Assembly (NCBI RefSeq): GCF_033842475.1
Contig: NZ_JAWXYB010000001.1
Coordinates: forward strand, 117,165-181,164
Direction of reading: 5' to 3'
DNA length: 64,000 nucleotides
From: Acidiphilium acidophilum
GTDB lineage: Bacteria; Pseudomonadota; Alphaproteobacteria; Acetobacterales; Acetobacteraceae
The notes under the pieces are model-generated. The model had not been told where the DNA came from and made no database searches. It was given only the letters and a program-made list of their open reading frames with translations. A program made the position numbers and the translations under genes. This document shows, in pieces, positions 35,838 through 45,544 of this stretch. Each line of letters starts with the position of its first letter. Positions within the stretch are counted from its first letter, which is position 1.

Positions 35838-36835
35838 TAAGGGCCCCTAGTCCGAAACCTCGGTGTTGGCTGGTGCTAGCTATCAAGAACACGAACAAGG
35901 GCCGTGCGGACGGCTAGAGCGACCTACTGCCAGAAGCGCCTTTGAACGAGTTTACACATTCGCATGCTGGAAGACGCCACCCAACTTGAATACGACTCCG
36001 GGCGCTGGCTCGCGCGACCGGACTTACCCAGTAGGTGACTGCCCCCCTTCCCTATGGCGATAGCGACGTCTGCCGAGCTCGCGCCCTTGCTCGCTGTCAG
36101 TCTTCAGCGGCTGTAATCGGCGGTCCGCTGTTCCGGCACACCGCTGTGCATTGGCAGTCGCCGCGCAGTACCCGGCCATGCGGCTGGCCACCAACCTGCT
36201 CAGCACGCAGAGCATTACCCTCATCGCGCGGCATCCAGCGATGAGGGAGGGATTAATGCGGCGGAATCTCGCGGGCACAACCTGAAGTGCCGGGCATTGA
36301 CCAGCTGGATGGATGCCGCCGTTTGCCTCGGCCGAGGCGTACCGGTTAGCAGCAAGCCTACGCAACGCCAAACGAGTATCTGGTCTTCGGCAATCTGCCC
36401 GAAGGACACTTGCTTGATGCAATTCCGTAGTTTTTGGTCTGCGCGGACTGCAGCGAGAGCGTTGACACGCATTATTCCGATAGAAGTTTTCGATCTGCCT
36501 ACGAGGGATGTTTGGCTTTGTTGTGGTTCCGCATCCTTTCCCCTGCTGGCATCCAAACATTTATTTGCAGAGCAATAATTTTTGGATTCCAACTATATGT
36601 TCCATCGGACGGGCCATGAGAATGCCCTCGTGCCCTTTTGCAACCACAGCCGTCAGACACACGCGCAAACCATGCCGGTCGCACTTCCTTTTGCAGGTGG
36701 GCACGTGGGCCCGTAGGTACGTGGGCACCGCTAATCTTGCCGTGCAGTCCTCTGCCGCTTGTCTTGTACTTTCGCCGCCCGGTGCGTCGCTCCATGGTTA
36801 AACACATGGCATTACGCCATATTTGTGGCCGTATC
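35838..36835. other. About 1 kb with no convincing gene
   Basis: Several frames of 60-180 codons exist on both strands, but none resembles a known family and they overlap each other; none has a clear ribosome-binding site. The segment lies between the HTH gene and the palindrome array. It may be decayed coding DNA. Confidence 0.5.
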
Positions 36836-37885
36836 GCTGTACGTGCGTACGCATATACGGAGTTCGGCACTTGATGGCAGGTATGGATGGCTTTATCGGG
36901 GAGGTAGCATCCGTAGCAGCAGCAATCTGCCGTTTGCGGCTAGAACGGTCAGATAGATGGGCGAACTATGCCGCTCGCAAACCCTGCGGCGCCCAGATGT
37001 GTGCTGCTCTCATTGGCGTGGGCACGTTTGGCCGTGCGTACGTACGCACCGCTCCAAAGCTTAGCGGGCTTTTGTCCGTACGTACGTTTGTCCTTACCTA
37101 TCGTTTTGCCGCCTGTTTTAAGCGCGTACGTACGCAAACCCATCCGTCGCCCCGGTTTCAGGCATACTAGACGGGAAGGCCAATGCTGCATCACCCGCAA
37201 GATGGCACGTCCGGCTCTACGTGCGTACGGACCCACGTATTTATCGCCACCGGCCCGTATGTGCTGACTGACTTCCGCTAAAAACGTAAGCGGCATGATA
37301 ATATCCCTTCTCGCCCGCCGCTTCGCTTTAACCTACGGCCGCCCTTGCGTACGTACGTCGGTCCGCATGCCCGCCCGCACTGCCATTTGCCCGTGCGTTC
37401 TGCGTAAGGGCGCAACAGGCCATGCGAGGGTGCCGCCGTGCCAGGCCATCAGCAACCTGTGAGAGCGTGGGGACCCATGTCGCTGTCGCGCCATATTTGT
37501 GCCTCTGGCCGTACGGTTGTGCGCTTGCCCATTGCCGTCCTCCGTGCGTACGGTTAAACGTAGATCCGCATACTTTGATCTTTGGCATCAGGGAACAGTG
37601 CAGGTTAGGGCCGTTCGTGATTAGGCTATCCCCCCGCGACGTTATCGGAGAGCAGGTCTATAGCGCGCTAAAAAGTATCCATTTGCCTTTACTATTGCCG
37701 CTCCACCCGATGCGTGCCTCGCGGGGGGGGGCAGGACGTGGCCTTGTACGTACGTACGCAGTTACATACGCTCGTGTCTGCGTCACGAGTGCGGACCTCA
37801 TATGAAAATCAACTGGCAGAGAATCACCGAGACCACTATGCCGCACGTACGCGCTTACGTACTACCGCACTGGCGTACGCATGGT
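36836..37885. repeat. CGTACG palindrome array (candidate centromere)
   Basis: At least eleven CGTACG clusters in about 1.05 kb (near 36846, 37037, 37077, 37125, 37224, 37348, 37510, 37547, 37749, 37846, 37874). Several extend to 10-16 bp perfect palindromes: GTGCGTACGTACGCAC at 37034-37049 and GCGTACGTACGC at 37124-37135. A 13-bp direct repeat, cgccatatttgtg, occurs at about 36816 and 37489. No gene is present. It lies just upstream of parA, where type Ib partition systems keep their centromere. Confidence 0.65.
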
Positions 37886-37990
37886 CGCAAGGCTGGCCGT
37901 GCTCCCGCCTATCCATGCGTGCATGGTCCTTTCCTCCCGGTGCTTTTGGCAGTATGACACTAAGTCAGAGACTAAATATGGAAAACCGTT

Positions 37991-38629
37991 ATGCATGTGC
38001 TTGTTTTGGCTTCGCAAAAAGGTGGGGCGGGAAAGACCACTCTGTCGCGTCATCTCGCAGTGGAAGCCGAGCGCGCGGGCGAGGGACCGGTCGTTCTAAT
38101 CGATGCCGACCCTCAGGGCGGCTTGGCCGGATGGTGGAATCGCCGCCAAGCAGACTCGCCGGTGTTTTTTGCGAGTCGGCTGGAGGACCTACCCGACCAT
38201 ATTGAACAGGCGCGAATCGGCGGATTCAAACTAGTCATCATTGATACGCCGCCTCAGGCCACTGGCCTGATCCGGGCAGTGGTTGCTCTTGCCGATCTAG
38301 TTCTTATTCCCACTAGACCGTCACCGGACGATCTAGACGCGGTCGGGCGAACGATTGACATCGTCGACGAGGCCAAGAAGCCTATGGTGTTCGTGATCAA
38401 CGGAGCAACCAAAAATGCGCGGATCACAGGACAGGCGGCCATCGCGCTTTCTCAAAGTGGAACCGTCGCAACGGCCACGATTCATCATTCGGTGGCATTT
38501 CCTACATCAGGAATTGACGGTAGGACCGTTACCGAACTCGACCTGAATAGTAACTCTGCACATGAGATTGCGGAACTATGGAAGTACGTTATAACGCGGC
38601 TACGGAAGTACGTGAAGGAGGCGGCATGA
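37991..38629 (+). CDS. parA: ParA-family partition ATPase (type Ib)
   Basis: A 212-residue ATPase: the deviant Walker A KGGAGKTT (about 10-17), Walker A' DADPQGGLAGWW (38-49) and Walker B LVIIDTPPQA. It has no N-terminal DNA-binding extension, the size and form of type Ib ParA. The stop overlaps the next start (ATGA). Together with the small ParB and the upstream palindromes it forms a partition locus. Confidence 0.92.
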   Translation: MHVLVLASQKGGAGKTTLSRHLAVEAERAGEGPVVLIDADPQGGLAGWWNRRQADSPVFFASRLEDLPDHIEQARIGGFKLVIIDTPPQATGLIRAVVALADLVLIPTRPSPDDLDAVGRTIDIVDEAKKPMVFVINGATKNARITGQAAIALSQSGTVATATIHHSVAFPTSGIDGRTVTELDLNSNSAHEIAELWKYVITRLRKYVKEAA

Positions 38630-39039
38630 GTAAGGGGCCTGACTTAAGCGCGTTCCCTATTCCTAGGAAGGGCGGCGCGAAGCCAATCGCCTTGGATAAT
38701 CCGGCCGCCTTAACCTACGGTGAGGATGAGAAGGAAGGGAAGGGGGCAAGGCTCTTCGAACCCGATCCTGTGCGTGAAGTAGATATTACTGACCCTCGCT
38801 CCGTCGTTTCGGCATCCCGGAAATCGGAAACGCAGCCGCGGCCCCCAACCCCAGAGATGTTCCGACCGATTTCTACGTCATCGGGGCAGACGGTCGCAAC
38901 CACAGTCAAGCTGGATGAAAACCGCTATCTTCGGTTGGCGGACGCCGGGAGGCCGGGCCCAGGTCGGCTGAAACGGCGCTCCATCCAGGAGATGGTAATT
39001 GAAGCACTCGATGAGTGGTTCGCCAAGCGTGGGATATAG
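38626..39039 (+). CDS. parB: Small ParB-like centromere-binding protein
   Basis: A 137-residue protein. The N-terminal 95 residues look disordered and charged. The C-terminal 40 (TVKLDENRYLRLADAGRP, then KRRSIQEMVIEALDEWF) fit a ribbon-helix-helix domain. Small RHH-type ParB proteins pair with type Ib ParA. It starts with a 4-bp overlap with parA and a GAAGGAG ribosome-binding site. Confidence 0.75.
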   Translation: MSKGPDLSAFPIPRKGGAKPIALDNPAALTYGEDEKEGKGARLFEPDPVREVDITDPRSVVSASRKSETQPRPPTPEMFRPISTSSGQTVATTVKLDENRYLRLADAGRPGPGRLKRRSIQEMVIEALDEWFAKRGI

Positions 39040-39967
39040 TGTCCGTCCAATGAATGACAATTCCAATGGAACGTTGAAACAGTAGCGGTCGCGTGAATCC
39101 TAACGGAACGAGGGCGGCTTAGGCACCTGCTGCTGGTCTCGCAATCGGTCGCTTCTCCGCGGCGCTTGGGCTAAAAGCTACCAATTACGAGCGTCAGGTT
39201 GAAACCGACTCCAGCTGAGCAGCAAATGCGTAGGCAATGACGCCCGCAGGGAGCCGGAAGGTCATATGTGGCACGCAAGGGGAAAACTACCTTTTGCGAG
39301 CAACTTTAGTCGCAGAAGCACGGGGCAGGGTTAAGTCGCGATCAGTAGTTTTTGTCAGAAGGCCCTGATCTTATTACTTTTTTGTGCGCATTTAAGCGAT
39401 ATAAACGCTCGCAACTGGTAGCTCTTACACTCGCAAAAAGTCGCAGTTGAATCATCGAGCGTCGTTGCCACAGGACGCTCGCAGAAGGTAGTTTTTCAAA
39501 GAGGCAATGGTCCGCAAAATAACATTAACCTCCTGTTTTTACGGTTTAATTGTCAGGACGAGGCGGTCGAATAAATCCGATTCGTAGAAAGTAGTTTCTC
39601 GCTGTATCAGAGCGTCCGGACCAAGCGCCACCACGTGATAGCACCTGCTTGTTGACGATGTCGTAGCCGAGTCGCGAGAAGTAGTTTTTACAAGGTAGGG
39701 GAGGGGAGGGGAGGGGCCACCGTCTTGCATCGATTGGCTCTCCCTAATTCGCAACTGAGGTCGTAGGTGGGTCCTGGCTGCGGCGGAGCAACAAACGAGG
39801 CTAGCAGAATGCGATATCCGAACCCTTAACGTTCCAGCTTCAGTGTAGCCAAAAACGGCCCGCAATGCGGAAGCGTCTACGGTTGCTTTTGCTTACAAAC
39901 CAAGGGGTCTATCCAGTAGAAGGAGCATTTGACCAGTACAATAGGTTGCCGAACGTGCTATCACAAG
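39040..39967. other. Origin-side noncoding region with scattered iterons
   Basis: No gene. It contains words related to the Rep iterons, in both orientations: forms of CTCGCAAnnGGTAGcTTTT near 39408, 39479, 39580 and 39671, and inverted copies near 39172 and 39293. A run of ggggagggg repeats lies at about 39696-39716. Confidence 0.6.
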
Positions 39968-41038
39968 CTAGTCCTCCGGGCGCCACGATTTACAGAATGA
40001 TGTGAAAATAGTTTCGATCTTTGAGCTACTCAATAAGATCGCTTTCCGAGAACAAAAATCACGGAAGCGTTCCGCAACAAGATCAACGTCTGGTCGGTCT
40101 TGCTGTGGTAAACTATTTCGAGCTACTTCAGCCCATTTGGAGTAAATGATGCTACCTTGGCGCGGGAAATATGAAGTTTCACCGTTTTGGGGTGGCATAG
40201 AAAGAAGATCGACCACTTTGTCTGAACCTTGATCCCGGCGCACAGCACGGCCAACCCGGCTCGACTCAAGCTCTCGTTGAACTTTCACCCTCTCTGGCGT
40301 AGGCGCAATCCCCCAAGTCAGCGTTACCCCCGCAACGGACCGTCCGGATTTGTAGGGCAATGCGGATACGGTAAAGCCGGATAGCTGGTTGACCTCGGCT
40401 ATCGCTGGGCCGAGGGCCTTGCGGTTGAACGCATCCCACTTCATAAGCTTACCCGCCGGAACGCCGAGTTTTTCGCGCAAACTATCGATCGAAAATTTTT
40501 CCGTGCTGCGTGTCAAGTTGATTCGCAGCGAAACCAGTTCGTAAAGACGCAATGCATAACGACTTTCGAATGCCATTACAGCTTGGCGGGAAAGGATGGC
40601 CCAATGGACCGAGTCTTTCATTACTCGCCGCAAAGTATTTGAAAGCCGATAACCAACCATCGCGGAATCCTCTTCCGAGTCGGTACGGCTGACTGAGTGA
40701 ATAAGAGGGTCAAAATAGAGCTCCGGCAAGCCCGTCCTTTCATTGAGGGCGCGAAGGCCAAGCTGGACAAACATCAATTCTTTAACCGTAGAGATAAACT
40801 CATCGAGCGTAAGATGCATCGAGGTATTCAGGGCAGCAACGGGTACTCGGTGCTCCACATCATCAACCGCCTTGCTCCCCGCTTCTTTGATAAGGAGATG
40901 CAGAAGCTTAGCTGCCCGAAGGGATAGTCCCTTCCTGGTCGTATCAAATTGCATATCAAGCACTTCACCCGCACCTACAAGATCATTCGATCGAGCTGAG
41001 CGGTCTGTGATAGCTTGGATGGTGGGGACTCGGGTCAT
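39968..41038 (-). CDS. Plasmid replication initiator (Rep_3-type)
   Basis: A 356-residue initiator with two winged-helix domains. The first half includes LSLRAAKLLHLLIKEAG. The second has FESRYALRLYELVSLRINLT, then FSIDSLREKLGVPAGKLMKW and FNRKALGPAIAEVNQLSGFT, the Rep_3/RepB signature. It should bind the flanking iterons to open the origin and to control its own transcription. Start at 41038 (MTRVPTIQ); the iteron array lies immediately upstream. Confidence 0.88.
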   Translation of the reverse strand: MTRVPTIQAITDRSARSNDLVGAGEVLDMQFDTTRKGLSLRAAKLLHLLIKEAGSKAVDDVEHRVPVAALNTSMHLTLDEFISTVKELMFVQLGLRALNERTGLPELYFDPLIHSVSRTDSEEDSAMVGYRLSNTLRRVMKDSVHWAILSRQAVMAFESRYALRLYELVSLRINLTRSTEKFSIDSLREKLGVPAGKLMKWDAFNRKALGPAIAEVNQLSGFTVSALPYKSGRSVAGVTLTWGIAPTPERVKVQRELESSRVGRAVRRDQGSDKVVDLLSMPPQNGETSYFPRQGSIIYSKWAEVARNSLPQQDRPDVDLVAERFRDFCSRKAILLSSSKIETIFTSFCKSWRPED

Positions 41039-41054
41039 CTCAAAACTACCCTGT

Positions 41055-41245
41055 CAGCAACCGGGTAGCTTTTCAAGTGGCTTTTTTCTGCCGCCAAATC
41101 CGTGATCGAAGATATGGCTCGTAATAAGTAGCTTTTCACTCGCAATAGGTTGCTCCTGCTCGCAAGATGTAGCTTTTGAGCTCGTGCAAGGTAGTCATTC
41201 AAAACGTAACCGGTAGGTTTTAACTCGTAATCGGTAGCCGTTTTT
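41055..41245 (-). repeat. Phased iteron array upstream of rep
   Basis: Seven copies of a CTCGYAAnnnGTAGcTTTT-like unit. The last six begin at about 41118, 41139, 41159, 41181, 41203 and 41224, a spacing of 20-22 bp (two helical turns). A further degenerate copy is at 41055. It is the likely Rep-binding origin and autoregulatory region. Confidence 0.8.
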
Positions 41246-41483
41246 GAAAATACTTCACATATTTCCTAAATCCATTCGTCTCTGAACCTTCGAATCTAAA
41301 AGAACAATAGAACGTACGATCGCTCAGATAGTTAGGTGTTAGCCTCGATGCGTCTCCGCCAGGGTAGCAACGTCAGCCCCCCCCCGAAGGGGACGGCGCG
41401 TCCGCTGTTGAATTGAGAGGAGCGGCGTTGCGTAGCCTGAGTTTGAAGGCTCGAGTATCGAATCCAAGGAGAAAGGCAGAGCG
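41246..41483. other. AT-rich stretch beside the iterons
   Basis: Contains aaatacttcacatatttcct and aatctaaaagaacaatagaa, AT-rich words expected of a melting region, then a C-rich stretch. There is no gene. It may be the origin's unwinding element (inference). Confidence 0.4.
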
Positions 41484-41745
41484 ATGAAGGATACCACGCC
41501 CGAAGCGGCAACACTGCCTGGAATTGTAGAAGATGCTTGGGAAAAAGTAGCGGTCAGCTTCGAGCGATTCTGCTTCGTCGCTGGCATCGCGACGTTGAGC
41601 ACAATGAAGAAGCCTGACGTGGCAGCAATGTGTGCGCTGCGTCATGGGTGTGGGGCAAGCAGGCTCGGCCGTTCCCGGAGTGAAAGGGTCGATCGGCTTC
41701 CATAGAAGCAAGGTCCTGGGCGAACGGCCACGGGTAGCGATAGGC
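41484..41745 (+). pseudogene. IS256-family transposase fragment (another type)
   Basis: It begins MKDTTPEAATLPGIVEDAWE and FERFCFVAGIATLSTM, the N terminus of a second group of mutator-type transposases, then shifts frame (KGSIGFHRSKVLGERPRVA) and ends. It is only about 85 codons long. Confidence 0.6.
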
Positions 41746-41786
41746 CTGCCACAGATCGGGCTTCGGCATAGGGTTCATGATGTCGC

Positions 41787-42104
41787 TCATTCCGGAGATC
41801 TATCTACCGATAGGAGGGTCTCGATGAAAGGCATCGCGGTCGCGCTGGCGTCGATCACGCGATAGACGGCGCCGCGTCGTCGCGTCCCGCTGGCCCGGCG
41901 GCGCAGTTTGGCGCGCAGGAAGCGGGCCGCCTCTGCGTCGGTCGGGAAATCCCATCGCCGGGTTCGTCCTGTTGTGCCGATCCGGCCGAACGTGATCCTT
42001 GCATTGAGTAGGCCAAACAGATCGCGATCGATTTCGATCCGCCAACTGCGGAACCGGTTCTTTTCCGGAGCGCAGGCGCGCAATTCGAGCATGACGCCAG
42101 CCAT
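41787..42104 (-). CDS. WGR-domain protein
   Basis: A 105-residue protein consisting almost entirely of a WGR domain (RSWRIEIDRDLFG, ARITFGRIGTTGRTRRWDFP, DAEAARFLRAKLRRRASG). WGR domains bind DNA or nucleic acids in PARPs and bacterial regulators. The ISAs1 element is inserted in its first codons. Before that the gene could have started six codons earlier (MIETPAMAG), as the far side of the element still shows. Confidence 0.8.
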   Translation of the reverse strand: MAGVMLELRACAPEKNRFRSWRIEIDRDLFGLLNARITFGRIGTTGRTRRWDFPTDAEAARFLRAKLRRRASGTRRRGAVYRVIDASATAMPFIETLLSVDRSPE

Positions 42105-42110
42105 GGCAGG

Positions 42111-43324
42111 CAGGGCAATCGCACTTCAGAATAGTTGTAGGAGGCTGGTGAGGTAGGCATCATCCCATCCGGCCCGTTTGAATTTGCCGCGCAGGGAGCC
42201 CCTGGTGGCGTTCTCTTTTTGCATGACGTTCAGGGCCATATGTCGCAGGACTGCGAGATTATTTGGGCTATTGCCCAATCTGCTTCGATCCTGATCCTCG
42301 TTCATGACGACATCGAGCCTCCAATGGAGCCGGTTTTCAATGCCCCAATGTGACCGGACAACCTCATTGAAGCGTTCGCTGGAGAGCACAGTGCTGAGCA
42401 GGTAGTAGGCGGTCTCAGTCGTGGTTTTGGTGGAGGTTTCGCGCATACGGACAATTTTGCCGATGGCGGCAAGACCCGGCCATCGGTGTCCCTCCTGCAA
42501 CCAGGCGATATCGTCTGAAACGGTTGCGGTGCGGGTCTCGATACGACCATGATCAGCATCGACTGTGCGCGTCGTATTGGTTTCGTCGCACGGCACGCCG
42601 TTGAGAAACATGGAGACATCACCATGCAAGTTGCCTTGGTTCCCCTTCAGCGCGAGAACGTAATCACCTCCTTGATCGACGATTTGTTGCGCGATCGCAC
42701 GCTGGCAGTTCAACGCATCGGTTGTCACGATCGTGCCTTTCAATGATAGCAACTTCAACAGTTTCGGCACTGCGGTGATTTCATTGGATTTGACGTCTGT
42801 GGCGATCTGCGCCAGCACGAGACGCTGTTCGCAACCCCAAGCGCTGACCATATGCAACGCCGATTTGCCGCGGGCATGATCGAAAGATCGACGAAGGACT
42901 TTCCCATCGATCGCCACAACACCCTCGATCGTCTTGGAAAATCGAGCCATGAACCGCTGAAACGCAGCGCTGAACTGCTCCGGATCGATCTGACGAAATA
43001 GCCGGCTGAACGTGTCATGGCTGGGTAGTCCGTTCTCAAGCTTCAGAAACCCCCGCAGAAACGACTCTTTCGCGCGGGCAAACAGCGCCATGTCGACAGC
43101 GCATTGGCCACCGCACAGAACCGTGCACAAGGCTATCATCAAAAGCTCATGGAAGTTGTGCAAAGCGGCATTACTGGTCCGCGGATCTTCCAAACCCTGC
43201 CAGCACGCAGCAAATTCCTCCAACGTGTCCTCCCCTGAAGTGTTTCACACGCCGTCGGTAGAATCGCTCCCGCTCAGTCACGCAAGCCCCCCTTATTCTG
43301 AAAATTTCAAGTGCGATTCCCCTG
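42111..43324 (-). mobile_element. ISAs1-family element
   Basis: A 1214-bp element. Its ends, CAGGGCAATCGCACTTCA and (reverse complement) CAGGGGAATCGCACTTGA, are 18-bp inverted repeats. The exact 9-bp duplication is CATGGCAGG (42102-42110 and 43325-43333). Confidence 0.93.
42126..43223 (-). CDS. ISAs1-family transposase
   Basis: A 365-residue transposase with the family's N-terminal DDE_Tnp_1-associated domain (GLEDPRTSNAALHNFHELL), the Asp segment VVAIDGKVLRRSFD, then TTDALNCQRAIAQQIV and the C-terminal HWGIENRLHWRLDVVMNED. Intact, and it fills the element. Confidence 0.95.
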   Translation of the reverse strand: MEEFAACWQGLEDPRTSNAALHNFHELLMIALCTVLCGGQCAVDMALFARAKESFLRGFLKLENGLPSHDTFSRLFRQIDPEQFSAAFQRFMARFSKTIEGVVAIDGKVLRRSFDHARGKSALHMVSAWGCEQRLVLAQIATDVKSNEITAVPKLLKLLSLKGTIVTTDALNCQRAIAQQIVDQGGDYVLALKGNQGNLHGDVSMFLNGVPCDETNTTRTVDADHGRIETRTATVSDDIAWLQEGHRWPGLAAIGKIVRMRETSTKTTTETAYYLLSTVLSSERFNEVVRSHWGIENRLHWRLDVVMNEDQDRSRLGNSPNNLAVLRHMALNVMQKENATRGSLRGKFKRAGWDDAYLTSLLQLF

Positions 43325-43333
43325 CATGGCAGG

Positions 43334-43648
43334 GGTTTCGATCATGATGGTGTGAGTCTAGGCGGTGTGGAATCTGATGAGAATCCCCCGATTCAGATAA
43401 TATGGTCGACACTCGTGAGGTTGGCAGCTGAATGGCCGGTGGAGCGCATGACGGGGTTCACGAACTGTGTGAAGGCCCTGCAGGGCGACACTGTCAGCGG
43501 CCGCATTTTGGGGTTGCCTGAGTGACGGAAGGATACTGGATCCGCGCCGAGGCCGATCGTTGCGCGCCGCCATCAGAAAGCGGTGGAATTCCGTGGACCG
43601 TTTGATTATTAAGGGTCATGCCTCAGCCAACCAAAGGATGAGATAGGC
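43334..43648. other. About 315 bp of unassigned DNA
   Basis: No convincing gene or site. The first bases are the former upstream region of the WGR gene; the rest shows short broken frames. Confidence 0.5.
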
Positions 43649-44488
43649 TTGCCGGGATCAGCCTTGCCTGGACAGGGCGACCTATTCGGCGGAGGTGGCT
43701 GGGAGGCACCGGTGCGCGCAGCGACGGCGCCGCCGGGCTCAGAGCCAATCGATCCGCGAACGGTCGATGACAGACTGTTGCTGGAGAAACTGCCGCTCGT
43801 GGGATCGGTGGATTGTTCAGCCTTCGTGGATGAGGCCGTCCGCCGTCAGATCGCCGGGGCCGTTCCGGCGCTCGATGCGTTGTGCCGGCGGTTCAAAGGG
43901 TTCGGGATGACCCATCCGGTTCGCGAGCAAACCGTGGCCTTGGCGGGATTGGCCGCGATCGGTGGCCCCGAGGCAGCCGCAACGGTGCAACGATTGATCA
44001 ATGATCATGTCGTTGCGGAGCCGGGTCTGTCATTGGCCCTGAAGGCGGCCGCGAGGCTCAGGGTACGGGTGCCACCGACCATCGTGCATGATGCGCTGAA
44101 CGCGCGCGAACCCGATCTGCGCGCCAGCGCCTGTCGATGTGCGCGCTTTTGGCCCGCGGCGATTCCACGCCTGATCGAATTGCTCGAAGATCTTAATCAC
44201 GACGTCGCCCGTGATGCCGCGATCGCCCTCGGTGTTGCGGGACGATGCGAGGCCGTGCCTTCCCTTGTCGGGCTCGTGATGCAAGAGCCGACGAATGAGG
44301 TCATCGAAGCGTTGGTGACGGTGGGTTCCGATGAATGTTTCGTGGCATTGGGACGCGTTGCCGATGTGTGGCCCGATCTGCGCCACCTGGTTATCCGCGC
44401 TCTGGCCGCCAGTGATCACCGCCTGGCCACCACGTTGCTTCGTCGCATCGACCCCGATCACCCGATGGTCGTCACGGACGAGCGCTGA
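43649..44488 (+). CDS. HEAT-repeat protein
   Basis: A 279-residue protein. After a Gly/Pro-rich lead it contains helical HEAT-type repeats (about 85-270: AAATVQRLINDHV, IPRLIELLEDLNHDVARDAA, VPSLVGLVMQEPTNEVIEAL), as in PBS-lyase or scaffold-like HEAT proteins. The start is TTG at 43649, since no upstream ATG is in frame. Its neighbours give no clear job; a protein-binding scaffold is the general expectation. Confidence 0.75.
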   Translation: MPGSALPGQGDLFGGGGWEAPVRAATAPPGSEPIDPRTVDDRLLLEKLPLVGSVDCSAFVDEAVRRQIAGAVPALDALCRRFKGFGMTHPVREQTVALAGLAAIGGPEAAATVQRLINDHVVAEPGLSLALKAAARLRVRVPPTIVHDALNAREPDLRASACRCARFWPAAIPRLIELLEDLNHDVARDAAIALGVAGRCEAVPSLVGLVMQEPTNEVIEALVTVGSDECFVALGRVADVWPDLRHLVIRALAASDHRLATTLLRRIDPDHPMVVTDER

Positions 44489-44554
44489 TCGAACAGACGG
44501 CGACACACGACACGCTTCCTTGTGCGTTTGCCGGCGATCACACGCGGGTTTGCA

Positions 44555-44803
44555 AGGCGGGGACGACTTGAAACGGACAGCCTTGCCGGCCTTGATCTTG
44601 ATCGGTTCTGCCGTGCGCGGATTGATCCCATCGCAGGCCTTGGTCTCGTCCACAGTGAACGTGACGACGCCGGGCAAGATGGATTTTCCGGTCTGTGGCA
44701 GGATGCCGACGATCGCTTCAAATAGATCGTCTGCAATGCAATCAGCTACGACGTCGGTAACCTGCGGCAGAACGAGACCGGTTTCGACCGGTGGCGCCGG
44801 CAT
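44555..44803 (-). pseudogene. Decayed HU-like gene
   Basis: On the minus strand, GKSILPGVVTFTVDETKA and INPRTAEPIKIKAGKAVRFK match the HU protein at 53.5 kb position by position. However, the GFG turn is VVT and several basic residues of the DNA arm are acidic or Cys. The frame then runs antisense through the HEAT gene without a normal end, so it is most likely a decaying copy. Confidence 0.55.
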
Positions 44804-44830
44804 CGTTATGTGGCTGGCAGCCCCTCGCAC

Positions 44831-45236
44831 TGCGTCGTGTTAAACACGGTTAAGTGTTTCAAGAACGGGAGCTTCCTCGCCGCCCTCCGCCCTCCGCCGC
44901 GCGCCGACGTTCATCATCCGGTGTGAGTTGGTCCGCGTAGACAACAATTATGCCCCGCATACCTTGCGCGCATGGCCGCCGAGGCTGAGCGCTTCACGGC
45001 AATCTCCGAGCCTGCAGCTCTTGCTGGGCCACACCAAAATCGAGATGACCGCGAGATATTTGGGCATGTCGTGAAGGACGCGCTGGCTCTTGCGGAGCGT
45101 ACCAAGGTGTGATTTCGGCTGAGCGCGAATGGGCCAATCGGCAATGATCATCACCTGCTCACTGCCACGAGCAGGTGACTTTGCCGTTTGCGACCCCACG
45201 CCAATCAGCCGAGGGAACAGATCGGACTTGCTGATC
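44831..45236. other. Integrase remnant and spacer
   Basis: The plus strand around 45010-45110 reads LQLLLGHTKIEMTARYLG and then, after a shift, KDALALAERTKV: the C terminus of a tyrosine recombinase. The rest is unassigned. Confidence 0.5.
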
Positions 45237-45262
45237 GATATCATTTATACTACGATGATATC
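45237..45262. promoter_or_regulatory. Operator-like palindrome before the toxin-antitoxin pair
   Basis: Inverted repeat GATATCAT / ATGATATC around a 10-bp gap containing a TATACT -10-like word (45246-45251), ending about 30 bp before the antitoxin start. A typical autoregulation site for RHH antitoxins. Confidence 0.6.
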
Positions 45263-45292
45263 ATCGTTTTCAAGACGGCTGGATTGGATAAA

Positions 45293-45544
45293 ATGCCCGC
45301 AGTTACCATCCGCAACATCTCAGAGGAAACGCATCGCGCTTTGCGAACGCGCGCACTACAGCACGGTCGCAGTACCGAAGCTGAAATCCGCGATATTTTG
45401 GAATCGGCGGTCCGTCCGGAGGGGAGGGTCAAGCTTGGTTCGCTTCTCAATGCCATTGGCCGCGAGGCGGGGCTGTCGGAACAAGAGGTGGCGGCTCTGC
45501 ACAACCGCGACAAAACCGCCGCCAGTCCAATGGATTTTGAATGA
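45293..45544 (+). CDS. VapB/FitA-like antitoxin
   Basis: An 83-residue protein. The N-terminal ribbon-helix-helix (MPAVTIRNISEETHRALRTR) is of the FitA/Arc type; the C-terminal tail would embrace the toxin. The ATG at 45293 is preferred over an upstream in-frame start because the palindromic operator lies between. It overlaps the toxin start by 4 bp. Confidence 0.85.
   Translation: MPAVTIRNISEETHRALRTRALQHGRSTEAEIRDILESAVRPEGRVKLGSLLNAIGREAGLSEQEVAALHNRDKTAASPMDFE

Noticed and set aside
36024..36592. Frames of 120-180 codons between the HTH gene and the palindrome array
   Set aside because: They overlap on both strands, have no family match and no good start signals.
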